Positions 1 to 8,328 of a stretch of 64,000 nt of DNA are shown piece by piece. Each line of letters starts with the position of its first letter. Within the stretch, counting starts at the first letter, position 1. Location of the stretch: positions 1 through 64,000 of the forward strand of contig QKGI01000016.1 in assembly GCA_003250475.1 (NCBI GenBank), given 5' to 3'. The notes beneath the pieces were generated by a model that saw only the letters and a program-made list of their open reading frames with translations, was not told the DNA's origin and searched no databases. The stretch comes from Bacteroidota bacterium (GTDB lineage: Bacteria; Bacteroidota; Bacteroidia; Bacteroidales; VadinHA17). A program made the translations under genes and the position numbers.

Positions 1-528
1 ATCGGGTGCCACTACTCAAGGATGTTCCCGAAGTACGGCGTCGGCGGTGCGGAGTTTCCTCATGTTCTTGTGGGGATGGTAGAATCCTGGGGAGGAGAGA
101 TAATCGATTACCCCGAGCGACGCCATTGCTGCGGCTTCGGCTTCAGGCAATATCTTGTTCAGGCCAACAGGGGTTATTCGCTTTTTGCATCACGCAAGAA
201 ATTTGAGTCCATGGAGCCTTATCAGCCGGATCTTATTATTGCCAACTGCCCGGGCTGCACCATGTTTATGGACCGCTGGCAATACACAATAAATGAAATA
301 GACGGCATAACCTATGGAGCTGACGGGCAGGGAATACCCGTCCTCACTTATGAGGAGGTGGCCGGCCTGGTGCTTGGTTATGATCCATGGGAGATAGGTC
401 TTCAGTACCATAACGTTCAGTCCTTTCCGCTATTCCATAAAATGGGCATCAAAGCTGATCCGGCCGGGAGATTCCTGGCGAAGGACGGGTCAAGGCTGCC
501 TGAACCAGCCAACCTTATAAACGGATGA
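1..528 (+). CDS. hdrB: Heterodisulfide reductase subunit B-like protein (CCG domain), 5' partial
   Basis: The reading frame is open from the first base, so the true start lies upstream and only the C-terminal 175 residues are present. The visible part is a complete CCG (cysteine-rich) domain: Cys at fragment residue 3, a CC pair at 43-44 and a CPGC at 83-86. This is the pattern that binds the noncubane 4Fe-4S cluster in HdrB, succinate dehydrogenase E and related proteins. The stop codon overlaps the next gene by ATGA, and an HdrA-like and an HdrC-like gene follow, which supports an HdrB role. In the family this subunit carries the thiol/disulfide or electron-exit site. The natural partner substrate in a Bacteroidota cell is not known; coenzyme M/B is unlikely. 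Confidence 0.85.
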   Translation: MGCHYSRMFPKYGVGGAEFPHVLVGMVESWGGEIIDYPERRHCCGFGFRQYLVQANRGYSLFASRKKFESMEPYQPDLIIANCPGCTMFMDRWQYTINEIDGITYGADGQGIPVLTYEEVAGLVLGYDPWEIGLQYHNVQSFPLFHKMGIKADPAGRFLAKDGSRLPEPANLING

Positions 529-1556
529 AAGAAGCATTGAAGCATATTGTTGTTGCCGGTGGCGGCGTAGCAGGGATGGAGGCCGCCGGAGCCCTGGCAG
601 AGATGGGATTCAGGGTGACCCTCGTGGAGAAGAATAATGATCCCGGCGGACACCTCGGACGGTGGCATGCCCTGTTCCCTGACCGGAGACCGGCAGATGA
701 GGTAAGACATTACCTCAGGAAAAGGATTGAACATCGGAACATAAATGTCATCACAGGGACAACAGTAGAAAAGATCAGGCATCATGGCCACGAAGTGGCA
801 GTCGATCTTTCCGGCGGAACAGAAGAGAGGGCAGATGCAGTGATCATGGCAACAGGGTTTGACCTGTTCGATGCAAGGCGAAAGGAAGAGTACGGTTACG
901 GGATATATGACAATGTAATAACCTCCGCAGAGCTTGAGGATCTGTTCAACAACGGCCGCATCGTCAAGGCTGACGGGAAGGAGCCGGCCCGTGTCGGGTT
1001 CATCCACTGTGTAGGCTCACGCGATGAAAAGGTAAACAATAACCACTGCTCCAAGGTTTGCTGTGTCACAGCAGTCAAGCAGGCGATAGAGGTAAGAAAA
1101 ATGATCCCGTCGTGTGAGGTCTTCTGTTTTTATATGGACATGAGGATGTATGGCCCTTACTATGAGGAGCTTTACCGTGAGTCACAGGAAGTTCATAACG
1201 TCAACTTTATCAGGGGCAAAGTATCGGAAGCATCTGTCAATATAAACAACAGGCTGGTCATCAAGGTTGAAGACACTCTTGCCGGCCGTCCGTTGAAGAT
1301 GGAGCTCGACCTGATGGTCCTTATGGTAGGAATGGAGATGTCAGCTCCGGGAGCAAAGTGTGCCGCAGCATCAGGATTACCAGCCGGAATCAACAGGTTC
1401 CTGGAGACTGCCGATCATCACTTCGGTAACAACCTGAGCAGTATGAAAGGTGTCTTTTATGCCGGCACATGCACTGCCCCGATGAATATTACAGATACGA
1501 TATCCCATGCCCGCGCAGCTGTGGAGGAGACTGTAAGATATCTTAACCGGAGGTGA
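525..1556 (+). CDS. hdrA: Short HdrA-like FAD/Fe-S protein
   Basis: 343 residues. A Rossmann FAD-binding loop with GGGVAG lies near residue 11. An HdrA-type iron-sulfur motif lies in the middle, with Cys 162, 175, 179 and 180 (C-x12-C-x3-CC), followed by the family's conserved stretch containing DMRMYGPYYEELY. The protein is much shorter than methanogen HdrA (about 650 residues). It lacks both the extra N-terminal Fe-S region and the C-terminal two-cluster ferredoxin domain, so it resembles QmoA-like or truncated HdrA proteins. It overlaps hdrB by 4 nt and its stop is 2 nt before the next ATG, so the genes are translationally coupled. Role inferred: flavin hub passing electrons between a soluble donor and HdrB/HdrC. 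Whether it bifurcates electrons cannot be told from sequence. Confidence 0.85.
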   Translation: MKEALKHIVVAGGGVAGMEAAGALAEMGFRVTLVEKNNDPGGHLGRWHALFPDRRPADEVRHYLRKRIEHRNINVITGTTVEKIRHHGHEVAVDLSGGTEERADAVIMATGFDLFDARRKEEYGYGIYDNVITSAELEDLFNNGRIVKADGKEPARVGFIHCVGSRDEKVNNNHCSKVCCVTAVKQAIEVRKMIPSCEVFCFYMDMRMYGPYYEELYRESQEVHNVNFIRGKVSEASVNINNRLVIKVEDTLAGRPLKMELDLMVLMVGMEMSAPGAKCAAASGLPAGINRFLETADHHFGNNLSSMKGVFYAGTCTAPMNITDTISHARAAVEETVRYLNRR

Positions 1557-1558
1557 GC

Positions 1559-1912
1559 ATGGATCAGGCAAATAAATTCGGTTTTACAATCAACCGCAGC
1601 AGGCTTATCGATTATGACAGATCGGACCGTAAGGTAAGAGATTATGTCACTCTTATGGAGCCGAGTTTCAGACTCTGCTTTGCCTGTGGGGGATGTGCCG
1701 CCACCTGTACGGCCGGGTATCATAAGTCATTTAACCTCAGGCGGATGAATACATTGATACGGCGTGGAGAGATTGAGCCTCTGCGCGAAGAGGTAACACG
1801 TTGTATGCTGTGCGGCAAATGCCTGCTGGTATGCCCGAGAGGTGTGAACACTAGAAATGTGGTTGCTGCCGCCGCCGCTGCAATAAGGAAACTTGACAGG
1901 AATGAACTCTGA
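1559..1912 (+). CDS. hdrC: HdrC-like 2x[4Fe-4S] ferredoxin subunit
   Basis: 117 residues from the ATG chosen here. A GTG six bases upstream is also possible, but the CCGGAGG purine-rich site at 1547-1553 is better spaced for the ATG. Two cysteine motifs are visible: C40-x2-C43-x2-C46-x3-C50 and C82-x2-C85-x2-C88-x3-C92-P, the classic paired 4Fe-4S pattern of HdrC. In the family this subunit wires HdrA to HdrB. It is sandwiched between hdrA and the membrane subunit with overlapping ends, so it should be part of the same complex. No signal peptide is present, so it is predicted cytoplasmic. Confidence 0.88.
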   Translation: MDQANKFGFTINRSRLIDYDRSDRKVRDYVTLMEPSFRLCFACGGCAATCTAGYHKSFNLRRMNTLIRRGEIEPLREEVTRCMLCGKCLLVCPRGVNTRNVVAAAAAAIRKLDRNEL

Positions 1913-3797
1913 ACTGTTTATCATACCGTTTAACCTGGGTTTGTATTTCATACTTATCTACAGCGTCGTACGAAGCACAGTCTGGTTCCGCGACCTGTCG
2001 CGCTCTGACAAGCTGCGACTGCAGAGAGGTTTTTTCGGCAGACCTTTTATGCAGAGCATCAGGGAGATATTCATGGAGAGCCTGCTCCACAGGAAAATTT
2101 TTCGCAAGAACCCTGTGCTGGGCTATATGCACATGAGCCTGGCGTTCGGATGGTTCCTGCTCATAGTATTCGGCACGATTGAAGCGGATTTCTTCGGGGA
2201 GAGACATCTCAACCCCCCTTCTCATGCCATATTCTTCCGTTGGTTCAACCCCGGTCACGGGGATACAGGTTTTGCCAGTGTCTATAATTTCTGGATGGAT
2301 CTGCTGCTGGCATTCATACTCTCGGGATTACTTCTTGCCATGATAAAGAGGTTCATCCCCGGCATGATGGGAATGAAGAAGACGACACGGCATACATGGG
2401 TTGACCGCCTTGCTCTGATAAGCCTGTGGCTCATCTTCCCTGCCAGGCTCTTTGCCGAGAGCTTCACATGCGGTGCCAACGGGAGTGGCAGCTTCCTTAC
2501 AGGTAATCTTGGAGCTACCCTGGCCTCTTTCCTTCCCGCTGCCCAGATAGCACCCTGGTTCTGGTGGCTCTATTCACTCGCACTGGGAACCTTCTTCTTC
2601 CTGCTGCCGGTTTCAAGATACTTTCATATACCTGTTGAATTGTTCCTGATATTCATGCGCAACTCCGGAATTACCACCGGTGACAGGTCATCCTCATATA
2701 CCGAAGTACAGACTCATGCCTGCTCTTCGTGCGGGGTGTGTATCAGCGTATGTCAGATGAGCTATGCTGCAGGGATACATAATATACAATCGGCTTACTT
2801 CATCAAAGGACTGAGGAATGACAGGGACATTTCTGCCATCACTGCAAACTGCCTTATGTGCGGCAGATGCGAGGAGGTCTGTCCGGTGGGTATTGAACTG
2901 GGACCCATGCGTCTTATTGAGAGAAGACAGGGTGAGAGACAGGATTCCATACCGGGTTTCCTTGAAAGGTACTCCCTGACAAGAAAGAGAAGCACGATAG
3001 AACGCCTGCCCACACAGTCATACAGTTACCTGGAAAGAGAGGATCCTGCCCGGGCTGACGTACTGTTCTTTGCCGGGTGCATGACACATCTCACTCCTTC
3101 AGTGATTGCTGCAATGAAAAAGATCATGGAGAGTGCAGGTGTCAGGTACCGCTTTATGGATGAGAAAGGAGGCGTTTGCTGCGGACGCCCCCTGATGCTT
3201 GCCGGAAGAGACAGGGAGGCACGGGAGCTGATCAACCACAACTCCGATATTATATGGAAGTCAGGTGCAAAGATACTCGTCACATCCTGCCCTATATGCT
3301 ACAAGGTCTTCAGGGAGAGCTATTACCTTGAAGCACAGGTGATGCATCATTCTGAATTCATGAAAAACCTTATCGAGGAGGGCTCTCTGCGCCTCGGATA
3401 CCTTCACAGGAAAGTGGTCTATCATGACCCCTGTGAGCTTGGACGCGGATCAGGAATATATGAAGATCCCAGGTCTGTGATAAGCTATGTCGCCGAACTG
3501 CAACAGGCTACGCAGGAAAAGAACATGTCACTCTGTTGCGGAGGGAGCCTTGGCAACCTCACGCTGGCATCAGGTAAACGTGCCCTGATAGCGGCTGACG
3601 CAGCAAAAATCCTGACTCAATCATCCCCCGACGAACTTATCACTGCCTGTCCGCTATGTAAGAAGACTTTCGTCCAGGCCACTGACACAAAGGTGAGCGA
3701 CATAGCCGAACTGGTGGCGGCAGCGCTTCCCGAACCGGCCAGGAAAGCCAGGAGCAGGATCAGAAGGATGACCGCCCGGACACTGGCTGACGGTTGA
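1902..3797 (+). CDS. Membrane-bound HdrE/HdrD-like (DsrMK-like) fusion protein
   Basis: 631 residues from ATG 1902; an upstream TTG at 1893 is less likely. Residues 1-260 hold about five hydrophobic helices with several histidines, resembling the cytochrome b (NarI/DsrM/HdrE) domain. Two 4Fe-4S motifs follow (C274/277/280/284 and C317/320/323/327). Then come two CCG domains (C393, C426-C427, C463/C466 and C511, C545-C546, C583/C586) as in HdrD/DsrK. One chain therefore combines a quinone-side membrane anchor with an HdrD-type catalytic half. It overlaps hdrC by 11 nt. Together the four genes suggest a soluble HdrABC-type module coupled to a membrane quinone module. The physiological acceptor is unknown. 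Confidence 0.85.
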   Translation: MNSELFIIPFNLGLYFILIYSVVRSTVWFRDLSRSDKLRLQRGFFGRPFMQSIREIFMESLLHRKIFRKNPVLGYMHMSLAFGWFLLIVFGTIEADFFGERHLNPPSHAIFFRWFNPGHGDTGFASVYNFWMDLLLAFILSGLLLAMIKRFIPGMMGMKKTTRHTWVDRLALISLWLIFPARLFAESFTCGANGSGSFLTGNLGATLASFLPAAQIAPWFWWLYSLALGTFFFLLPVSRYFHIPVELFLIFMRNSGITTGDRSSSYTEVQTHACSSCGVCISVCQMSYAAGIHNIQSAYFIKGLRNDRDISAITANCLMCGRCEEVCPVGIELGPMRLIERRQGERQDSIPGFLERYSLTRKRSTIERLPTQSYSYLEREDPARADVLFFAGCMTHLTPSVIAAMKKIMESAGVRYRFMDEKGGVCCGRPLMLAGRDREARELINHNSDIIWKSGAKILVTSCPICYKVFRESYYLEAQVMHHSEFMKNLIEEGSLRLGYLHRKVVYHDPCELGRGSGIYEDPRSVISYVAELQQATQEKNMSLCCGGSLGNLTLASGKRALIAADAAKILTQSSPDELITACPLCKKTFVQATDTKVSDIAELVAAALPEPARKARSRIRRMTARTLADG

Positions 3798-3940
3798 AAA
3801 CTTTTTCAGCGACTGTAAATATTTGATTTTTTGCTGTTTCATATGTCGCTAATTTGATTTTACTTTGGCGCCATAAAATTTCGGGTGAACTCTGGAATGG
3901 TTTTTGACGTTTTTTTCGATGTGTTAAACTTTCCCGTATT

Positions 3941-4495
3941 ATGAAGAAAATAATGAGAATATTGGGAGTCGTTGCCCTGGCAGGGGTTGCCGGCATCACT
4001 GCCTGCAACCATGAAGGCGCAACTGACGATAGTAAACTGCAGGGTAAAACTGACAAAGCAGCAGGACAGGAGATGGGGGTGGAGTTGCTCATTGCAGAGG
4101 CAGATCTCATTCAGGTTGATGATAATCCTCAGTATAATACAGCCGAATGGCTGTTCACGGTTAAGAAACCCGGGCGCTATGACGTGTGGCTTTCCAGCCT
4201 CACATGTGATACTCTCCAGCTTAGTTATGCTGAGAATGTTATTATAACTGCCGGAGACTCGCGTCTTACCAAAAGACCTGTCGGTGATGAGATAGTCACT
4301 GACGACAAGAGTGTAAAGGAGCCCTGGTACAGGGCGGATTCACATATGGGTTCAATTTTTTTCAGTAAGCCCGGCGAATACCAGATACAGGTTATAAGTG
4401 ACAAGGTGGAGCCCCATAGCTCTGACCTTTCTGATCTCAACATCAATAAGCATACGCTTATTAATTCGCTGATACTGAAACCTATGATCAACTAA
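3941..4495 (+). CDS. Small lipoprotein of unknown function
   Basis: 184 residues. The N terminus is a lipoprotein signal with a hydrophobic stretch and a lipobox ending at Cys22 (GITAC). The mature part is rich in beta-forming residues and contains segments such as KPGRYDVWLSS and KPGEYQIQVIS. The repeated 'KPG-Y' phrasing suggests a small beta-sandwich of the carbohydrate-binding or accessory type, but I do not recognise a family. It stands alone: 143 nt separate it from the Hdr-like operon and it converges on purL with a 23-nt gap. Likely envelope-located. No catalytic motif is visible. Confidence 0.6.
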   Translation: MKKIMRILGVVALAGVAGITACNHEGATDDSKLQGKTDKAAGQEMGVELLIAEADLIQVDDNPQYNTAEWLFTVKKPGRYDVWLSSLTCDTLQLSYAENVIITAGDSRLTKRPVGDEIVTDDKSVKEPWYRADSHMGSIFFSKPGEYQIQVISDKVEPHSSDLSDLNINKHTLINSLILKPMIN

Positions 4496-4518
4496 CCGTG
4501 ATTAGTTAAGTATTTCAG

Positions 4519-7500
4519 TTAACGCTTTGTTTCCACCCATTTCCTTGCATTGATAAACGCTGTTATCCACGGCGTTGTGTCATCGTTGCGCCTGTCAGCC
4601 GGATAATAGCCGCATTGCCACGGAAAGTATGCTCTTTCAAGATGCGGCATTATTGCAAGGTGTCTGCCATCAGCTGAACAAATCCCTGCTGTGTCATACA
4701 TTGATCCGTTGGGATTGGCAGGGTATTGGCTCTTGCTGTACTTTACGACAATATTATATCTCTCCTCCGGGTATGGCAGGACAAACCTCCCTTCCCCATG
4801 TGCTACCCAAATTCCCAGTTCCATTCCTTCAAGCCCTTCCAGCATAATGGAATTACCCGGATAGACCTTCACTCCCAGGAAATCAGATTCGAACTTGCCT
4901 GAAGCATTACGGTCAAGATGTGGCATCTCTTCATGTTCAGGAACAATGAGTCCAAGCTCAGCCATCAGCTGGCAGCCGTTGCAGACACCCAGGGAGAGGG
5001 TGTCTTCCCGTCCATAGAAATTCTCAAGAGCTATCCGTGCTTTTTCGTTGTACTTGAAGGCCCCGGCCCAACCCCTGGCAGAACCCAGTACATCCGAGTT
5101 GGAGAATCCCCCAACGAAGACTATCATGTTCATCTCTTCAAGTGTCTCCCGGCCTGAGATCAGGTCAGTCATATGCACATCTTTGACATCGAAGCCGGCG
5201 AGCCAGAGTGCGTATGCCATCTCCCTGTCGCCATTAACACCCTTTTCCCTGATGATGGCAGCCTTGATGCCCGATAAATTCTTCCGGTCAGGTGTTATCC
5301 CCAGCGCAGCAAAACTGCCATCATAGTTATTAAGATGAAACTCAAGCGCCTTGCTGCCATGGTTGTCATATCGTTCTCTTGCCAGTTCCGGTCTGCATTG
5401 CCGGCTGTCGAGCAGGTAGGAACTATGGTACCACAATGACCGGTATTCGTCAATGTCAAACTCAAAACTCCGGCTGCCGTTTGTTAAGAATATCTTCCTT
5501 TCACCGGCCGGTTGCCCGATATTGCAGAACCGGATGCCTCTTTCCAGCAGGAACTCTTCTGCCTCTGCTTCGTCGGTTACCTGTATGATCACACCGGGGT
5601 TCTGGCTGTAGAGAAGCTTCACGGTGTCGTCTTCGCCAATTTCGGTGAGGTTCACCACCATGCCGCCATCACGGTTTGAGAAGCACATCTCAAGCAGGGT
5701 CGTTATCATACCTCCGGCAGAGATATCATGCCCCGCCAGGATCATATCATTTTCTATCATCTCCTGCAGGGTCTGAAACACCTCCTTAAAATAACCGGCA
5801 TCAGCCACGGCAGGTGCCTCAGTCCCAAGGCTGCCAAGAGTCTGGCCCAGGGTGCTGCCGCCGAGCGAGAATGGCATTGAGCTCATATCGATATAGAATA
5901 TGGCTGTGGCAGGATCATTTTTCAGTACCGGTTCCACTATAGAGCGTACATCTTTCACCTCACCGGCGGCGGTTATGATCACTGTACCGGGACTGTACAC
6001 CACACCCTCCGGGTATTTCTGTGTCATTGAGAGGCTGTCTTTTCCCGTCGGTATATTTATCCCAAGCTCCAGGGCGAAGTCGGAGGCAGCCCTGACAGCT
6101 TCATACAGCCTTGCATCTTCACCCGGGTTTTTACAGGGCCACATCCAGTTGGCAGAGAGTGAGACACTCTTCAGTCCGTCGGCCAGCGGTGCCCAGACGA
6201 TGTTGGTAAGAGCCTCGGCAATGGAAAGCACCGATCCGGATGCAGCATCAATCAATCCTGCAGCAGGGGCATGCCCGAGGGCTGTTGCCATGCCTCTCTT
6301 TCCGCGGTAGTCGAGTGTTATGGCTCCGAGATTGTTGAGCGGCAGCTGAAGTTCACCGGCGCATTGCTGCTTTGCCAGTCTCCCGGTCACCGAGCGGTCT
6401 ACTTTATTGGTAAGCCAGTCCTTGCACGCCACCTCTTCAAGCTGCAGGACGGCAGGCAGGTATCTTACCGGGTCATTGTTGTCATATTTTATATCCCTGA
6501 ACTGTGCCGCCAGGGTTATGTCATTCATCACCGTACGGGGTGGCTTGCCGAAGAAATCGCTCAGCTGCAGGTCAATAGGTTTCTCGCCGGTGACTGTGTT
6601 ATAAAAGGTGAACTGGTTGTCGCCGGTCACCTCACCGATAATATATATAGGGGCGCGTTCACGATCGGCAACGGCAGTCAGCGTGCCTACATCCTTCCTG
6701 TTCATGACCAGTCCCATCCGTTCCTGGGATTCGTTGCCTATTATCTCCCTGGCTGACAGGGTAGGATCGCCAAGAGGCAGCTTGCTGATGTCAATAATGC
6801 CGCCGGTAGCCTCTACCAGCTCTGAGAGGCAGTTGAGATGGCCCCCGGCACCATGATCATGCAGGGAGATGACCGGATTGAGGTCACTCTCTGCCATAGC
6901 CCGGAGAGCATTGTAAACCCTCTTCTGCATTTCAGGGTTGGCTCTCTGGACAGCATTGAGCTCGATAGCACTGTCATAAGCACCGGTGTCGACAGAGGAA
7001 ACAGCTCCGCCACCCATGCCTATCCTGTAGTTGTCGCCGCCGAGAAGCACGATAACATCACCCTTCTCAGGAGTATCCTTGGTGCTGTCTTCACGCTTGC
7101 CCAGGCCGATACCGCCGGCAAGCATAATCACCTTGTCAAATCCGTATCGTCTGGCTCCTTCATCGTGTTCAAAAGTCAGTACCGACCCGCAGATAAGCGG
7201 CTGGCCAAATTTATTTCCGAAGTCACTGGCACCATTTGAAGCTTTGATAAGTATCTCCTCCGGAGTCTGGTAAAGCCATTGCCGGGGCTGTGTGTTTTTC
7301 TCCCATTCGCGGGGGCCATCGGGTCTGGGATAAGATGTCATGTAAACTGCTGTACCGGCAACCGGGAGAGACCCTTTGCCTCCGGCAATGCGGTCACGTA
7401 TCTCACCACCTGTCCCTGTTGATGCACCATTGAAGGGCTCAACGGTGGTAGGGAAGTTATGCGTCTCAGCCTTCAGAGTCAGAACCGAGTTGATCTTCCT

Positions 7501-8217
7501 GGTGTAAAAGAAATCAGGGATATCCTGCCGGGCCGGTGCAAACTGCTCCACCTCCGGACCCTCAAGGAAGGCACAGTTATCCTTGTATGCCGATATCACA
7601 TGGTTGGGGTTGGTCTCAGTGGTCAGACGTATCATCCTGAAAAGTGAGTTATCGTGTTCTTTGCCGTCGATGACAAAGGTGCCGTTGAATATCTTGTGAC
7701 GGCAATGTTCAGAGTTGACCTGTGAGAATCCGAAGACCTCACTGTCGGTCAGTTTTCTGCCCAGGTTGCGACTCAGGCCTTCAAGATATGCTATCTCCCC
7801 GTCGCTGAGAGCAAGCCCCTCAAGGATGTTGTAAGCTGCTATATCATCTATCTCCCTCACGGGTTCAGGGTCATGGTGAATGGTAAAGATATCCTGGTCG
7901 AGTCCATGATAAACACGTTGTAACATAGGGTCATGCAGAGGCTCTTCCTCTTCGGAGCGGAGATATTCTTCAATCCGCACAATACCGGTGACAGCCATGT
8001 TCTGGGTTATCTCCATGGCGTTGGTGCTCCAGGGAGTGATCATCTCACGCCTGGGGCCAACGAATGTGCCTGTGACCGATGTGCTTTCCAGCAGGCGGGC
8101 ATTACCGAAAAGCCAGGATAACCTGTCGCACTCTTCAGGTGTAAGCTGCCGGTTCAGTCCTGCAGCAATGATCTTTACCGGAGAGGCTTCAAAGAATAGG
8201 ATGTTATTGGTGGTCAT
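4519..8217 (-). CDS. purL: Phosphoribosylformylglycinamidine synthase (FGAM synthase), single-chain
   Basis: 1232 residues, the large single-chain form (E. coli PurL is about 1295). It converts FGAR, ATP and glutamine to FGAM in purine synthesis. Domain order: N-terminal FGAR-AT domain and linker, two AIRS-type ATP-binding halves (glycine-rich segments, for example around GAGGHLN and AGHDISAGG), then a class I glutamine amidotransferase domain. In the last domain the nucleophile is Cys1079 (GVCNGC) and the triad His1192/Glu1194 lies in PHLER. A Bacteroidota -7 box lies at 8273-8280 upstream. The gene runs in the same direction as the photolyase behind it, but 111 nt separate them, so it probably has its own promoter. 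Confidence 0.97.
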   Translation of the reverse strand: MTTNNILFFEASPVKIIAAGLNRQLTPEECDRLSWLFGNARLLESTSVTGTFVGPRREMITPWSTNAMEITQNMAVTGIVRIEEYLRSEEEEPLHDPMLQRVYHGLDQDIFTIHHDPEPVREIDDIAAYNILEGLALSDGEIAYLEGLSRNLGRKLTDSEVFGFSQVNSEHCRHKIFNGTFVIDGKEHDNSLFRMIRLTTETNPNHVISAYKDNCAFLEGPEVEQFAPARQDIPDFFYTRKINSVLTLKAETHNFPTTVEPFNGASTGTGGEIRDRIAGGKGSLPVAGTAVYMTSYPRPDGPREWEKNTQPRQWLYQTPEEILIKASNGASDFGNKFGQPLICGSVLTFEHDEGARRYGFDKVIMLAGGIGLGKREDSTKDTPEKGDVIVLLGGDNYRIGMGGGAVSSVDTGAYDSAIELNAVQRANPEMQKRVYNALRAMAESDLNPVISLHDHGAGGHLNCLSELVEATGGIIDISKLPLGDPTLSAREIIGNESQERMGLVMNRKDVGTLTAVADRERAPIYIIGEVTGDNQFTFYNTVTGEKPIDLQLSDFFGKPPRTVMNDITLAAQFRDIKYDNNDPVRYLPAVLQLEEVACKDWLTNKVDRSVTGRLAKQQCAGELQLPLNNLGAITLDYRGKRGMATALGHAPAAGLIDAASGSVLSIAEALTNIVWAPLADGLKSVSLSANWMWPCKNPGEDARLYEAVRAASDFALELGINIPTGKDSLSMTQKYPEGVVYSPGTVIITAAGEVKDVRSIVEPVLKNDPATAIFYIDMSSMPFSLGGSTLGQTLGSLGTEAPAVADAGYFKEVFQTLQEMIENDMILAGHDISAGGMITTLLEMCFSNRDGGMVVNLTEIGEDDTVKLLYSQNPGVIIQVTDEAEAEEFLLERGIRFCNIGQPAGERKIFLTNGSRSFEFDIDEYRSLWYHSSYLLDSRQCRPELARERYDNHGSKALEFHLNNYDGSFAALGITPDRKNLSGIKAAIIREKGVNGDREMAYALWLAGFDVKDVHMTDLISGRETLEEMNMIVFVGGFSNSDVLGSARGWAGAFKYNEKARIALENFYGREDTLSLGVCNGCQLMAELGLIVPEHEEMPHLDRNASGKFESDFLGVKVYPGNSIMLEGLEGMELGIWVAHGEGRFVLPYPEERYNIVVKYSKSQYPANPNGSMYDTAGICSADGRHLAIMPHLERAYFPWQCGYYPADRRNDDTTPWITAFINARKWVETKR

Positions 8218-8272
8218 AAGATACTTATAAGTAGCAAGTTACGGACAAAGGCCCTTTCTGGAAAGGCCCTTC

Positions 8273-8280
8273 CAAAGATA
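8273..8280 (-). promoter_or_regulatory. Candidate -7 promoter box for purL
   Basis: On the minus strand the bases read TATCTTTG, an exact match to the Bacteroidota -7 consensus TAnnTTTG, 55 nt upstream of the purL start. A weak TTTC stands in for the -33 TTTG about 20 nt further up. The leader downstream holds a 10-bp direct repeat, AAAGGCCCTT, at 8247-8256 and 8262-8271. Confidence 0.5.
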
Positions 8281-8328
8281 ATAAAACAACTTTATGCGTT
8301 GAAAGAAACTATGCACGTGGGTGATAAC

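Noticed and set aside
417-1007. 196-residue minus-strand frame across the hdrB/hdrA junction
   Set aside because: It is antisense to two clear Fe-S/flavin genes and is cysteine- and histidine-rich only because of the codons on the other strand.
8247-8271. Terminator after the photolyase
   Set aside because: The GGCC-rich repeats are direct rather than a sound inverted repeat, and no T-run follows on the minus strand.
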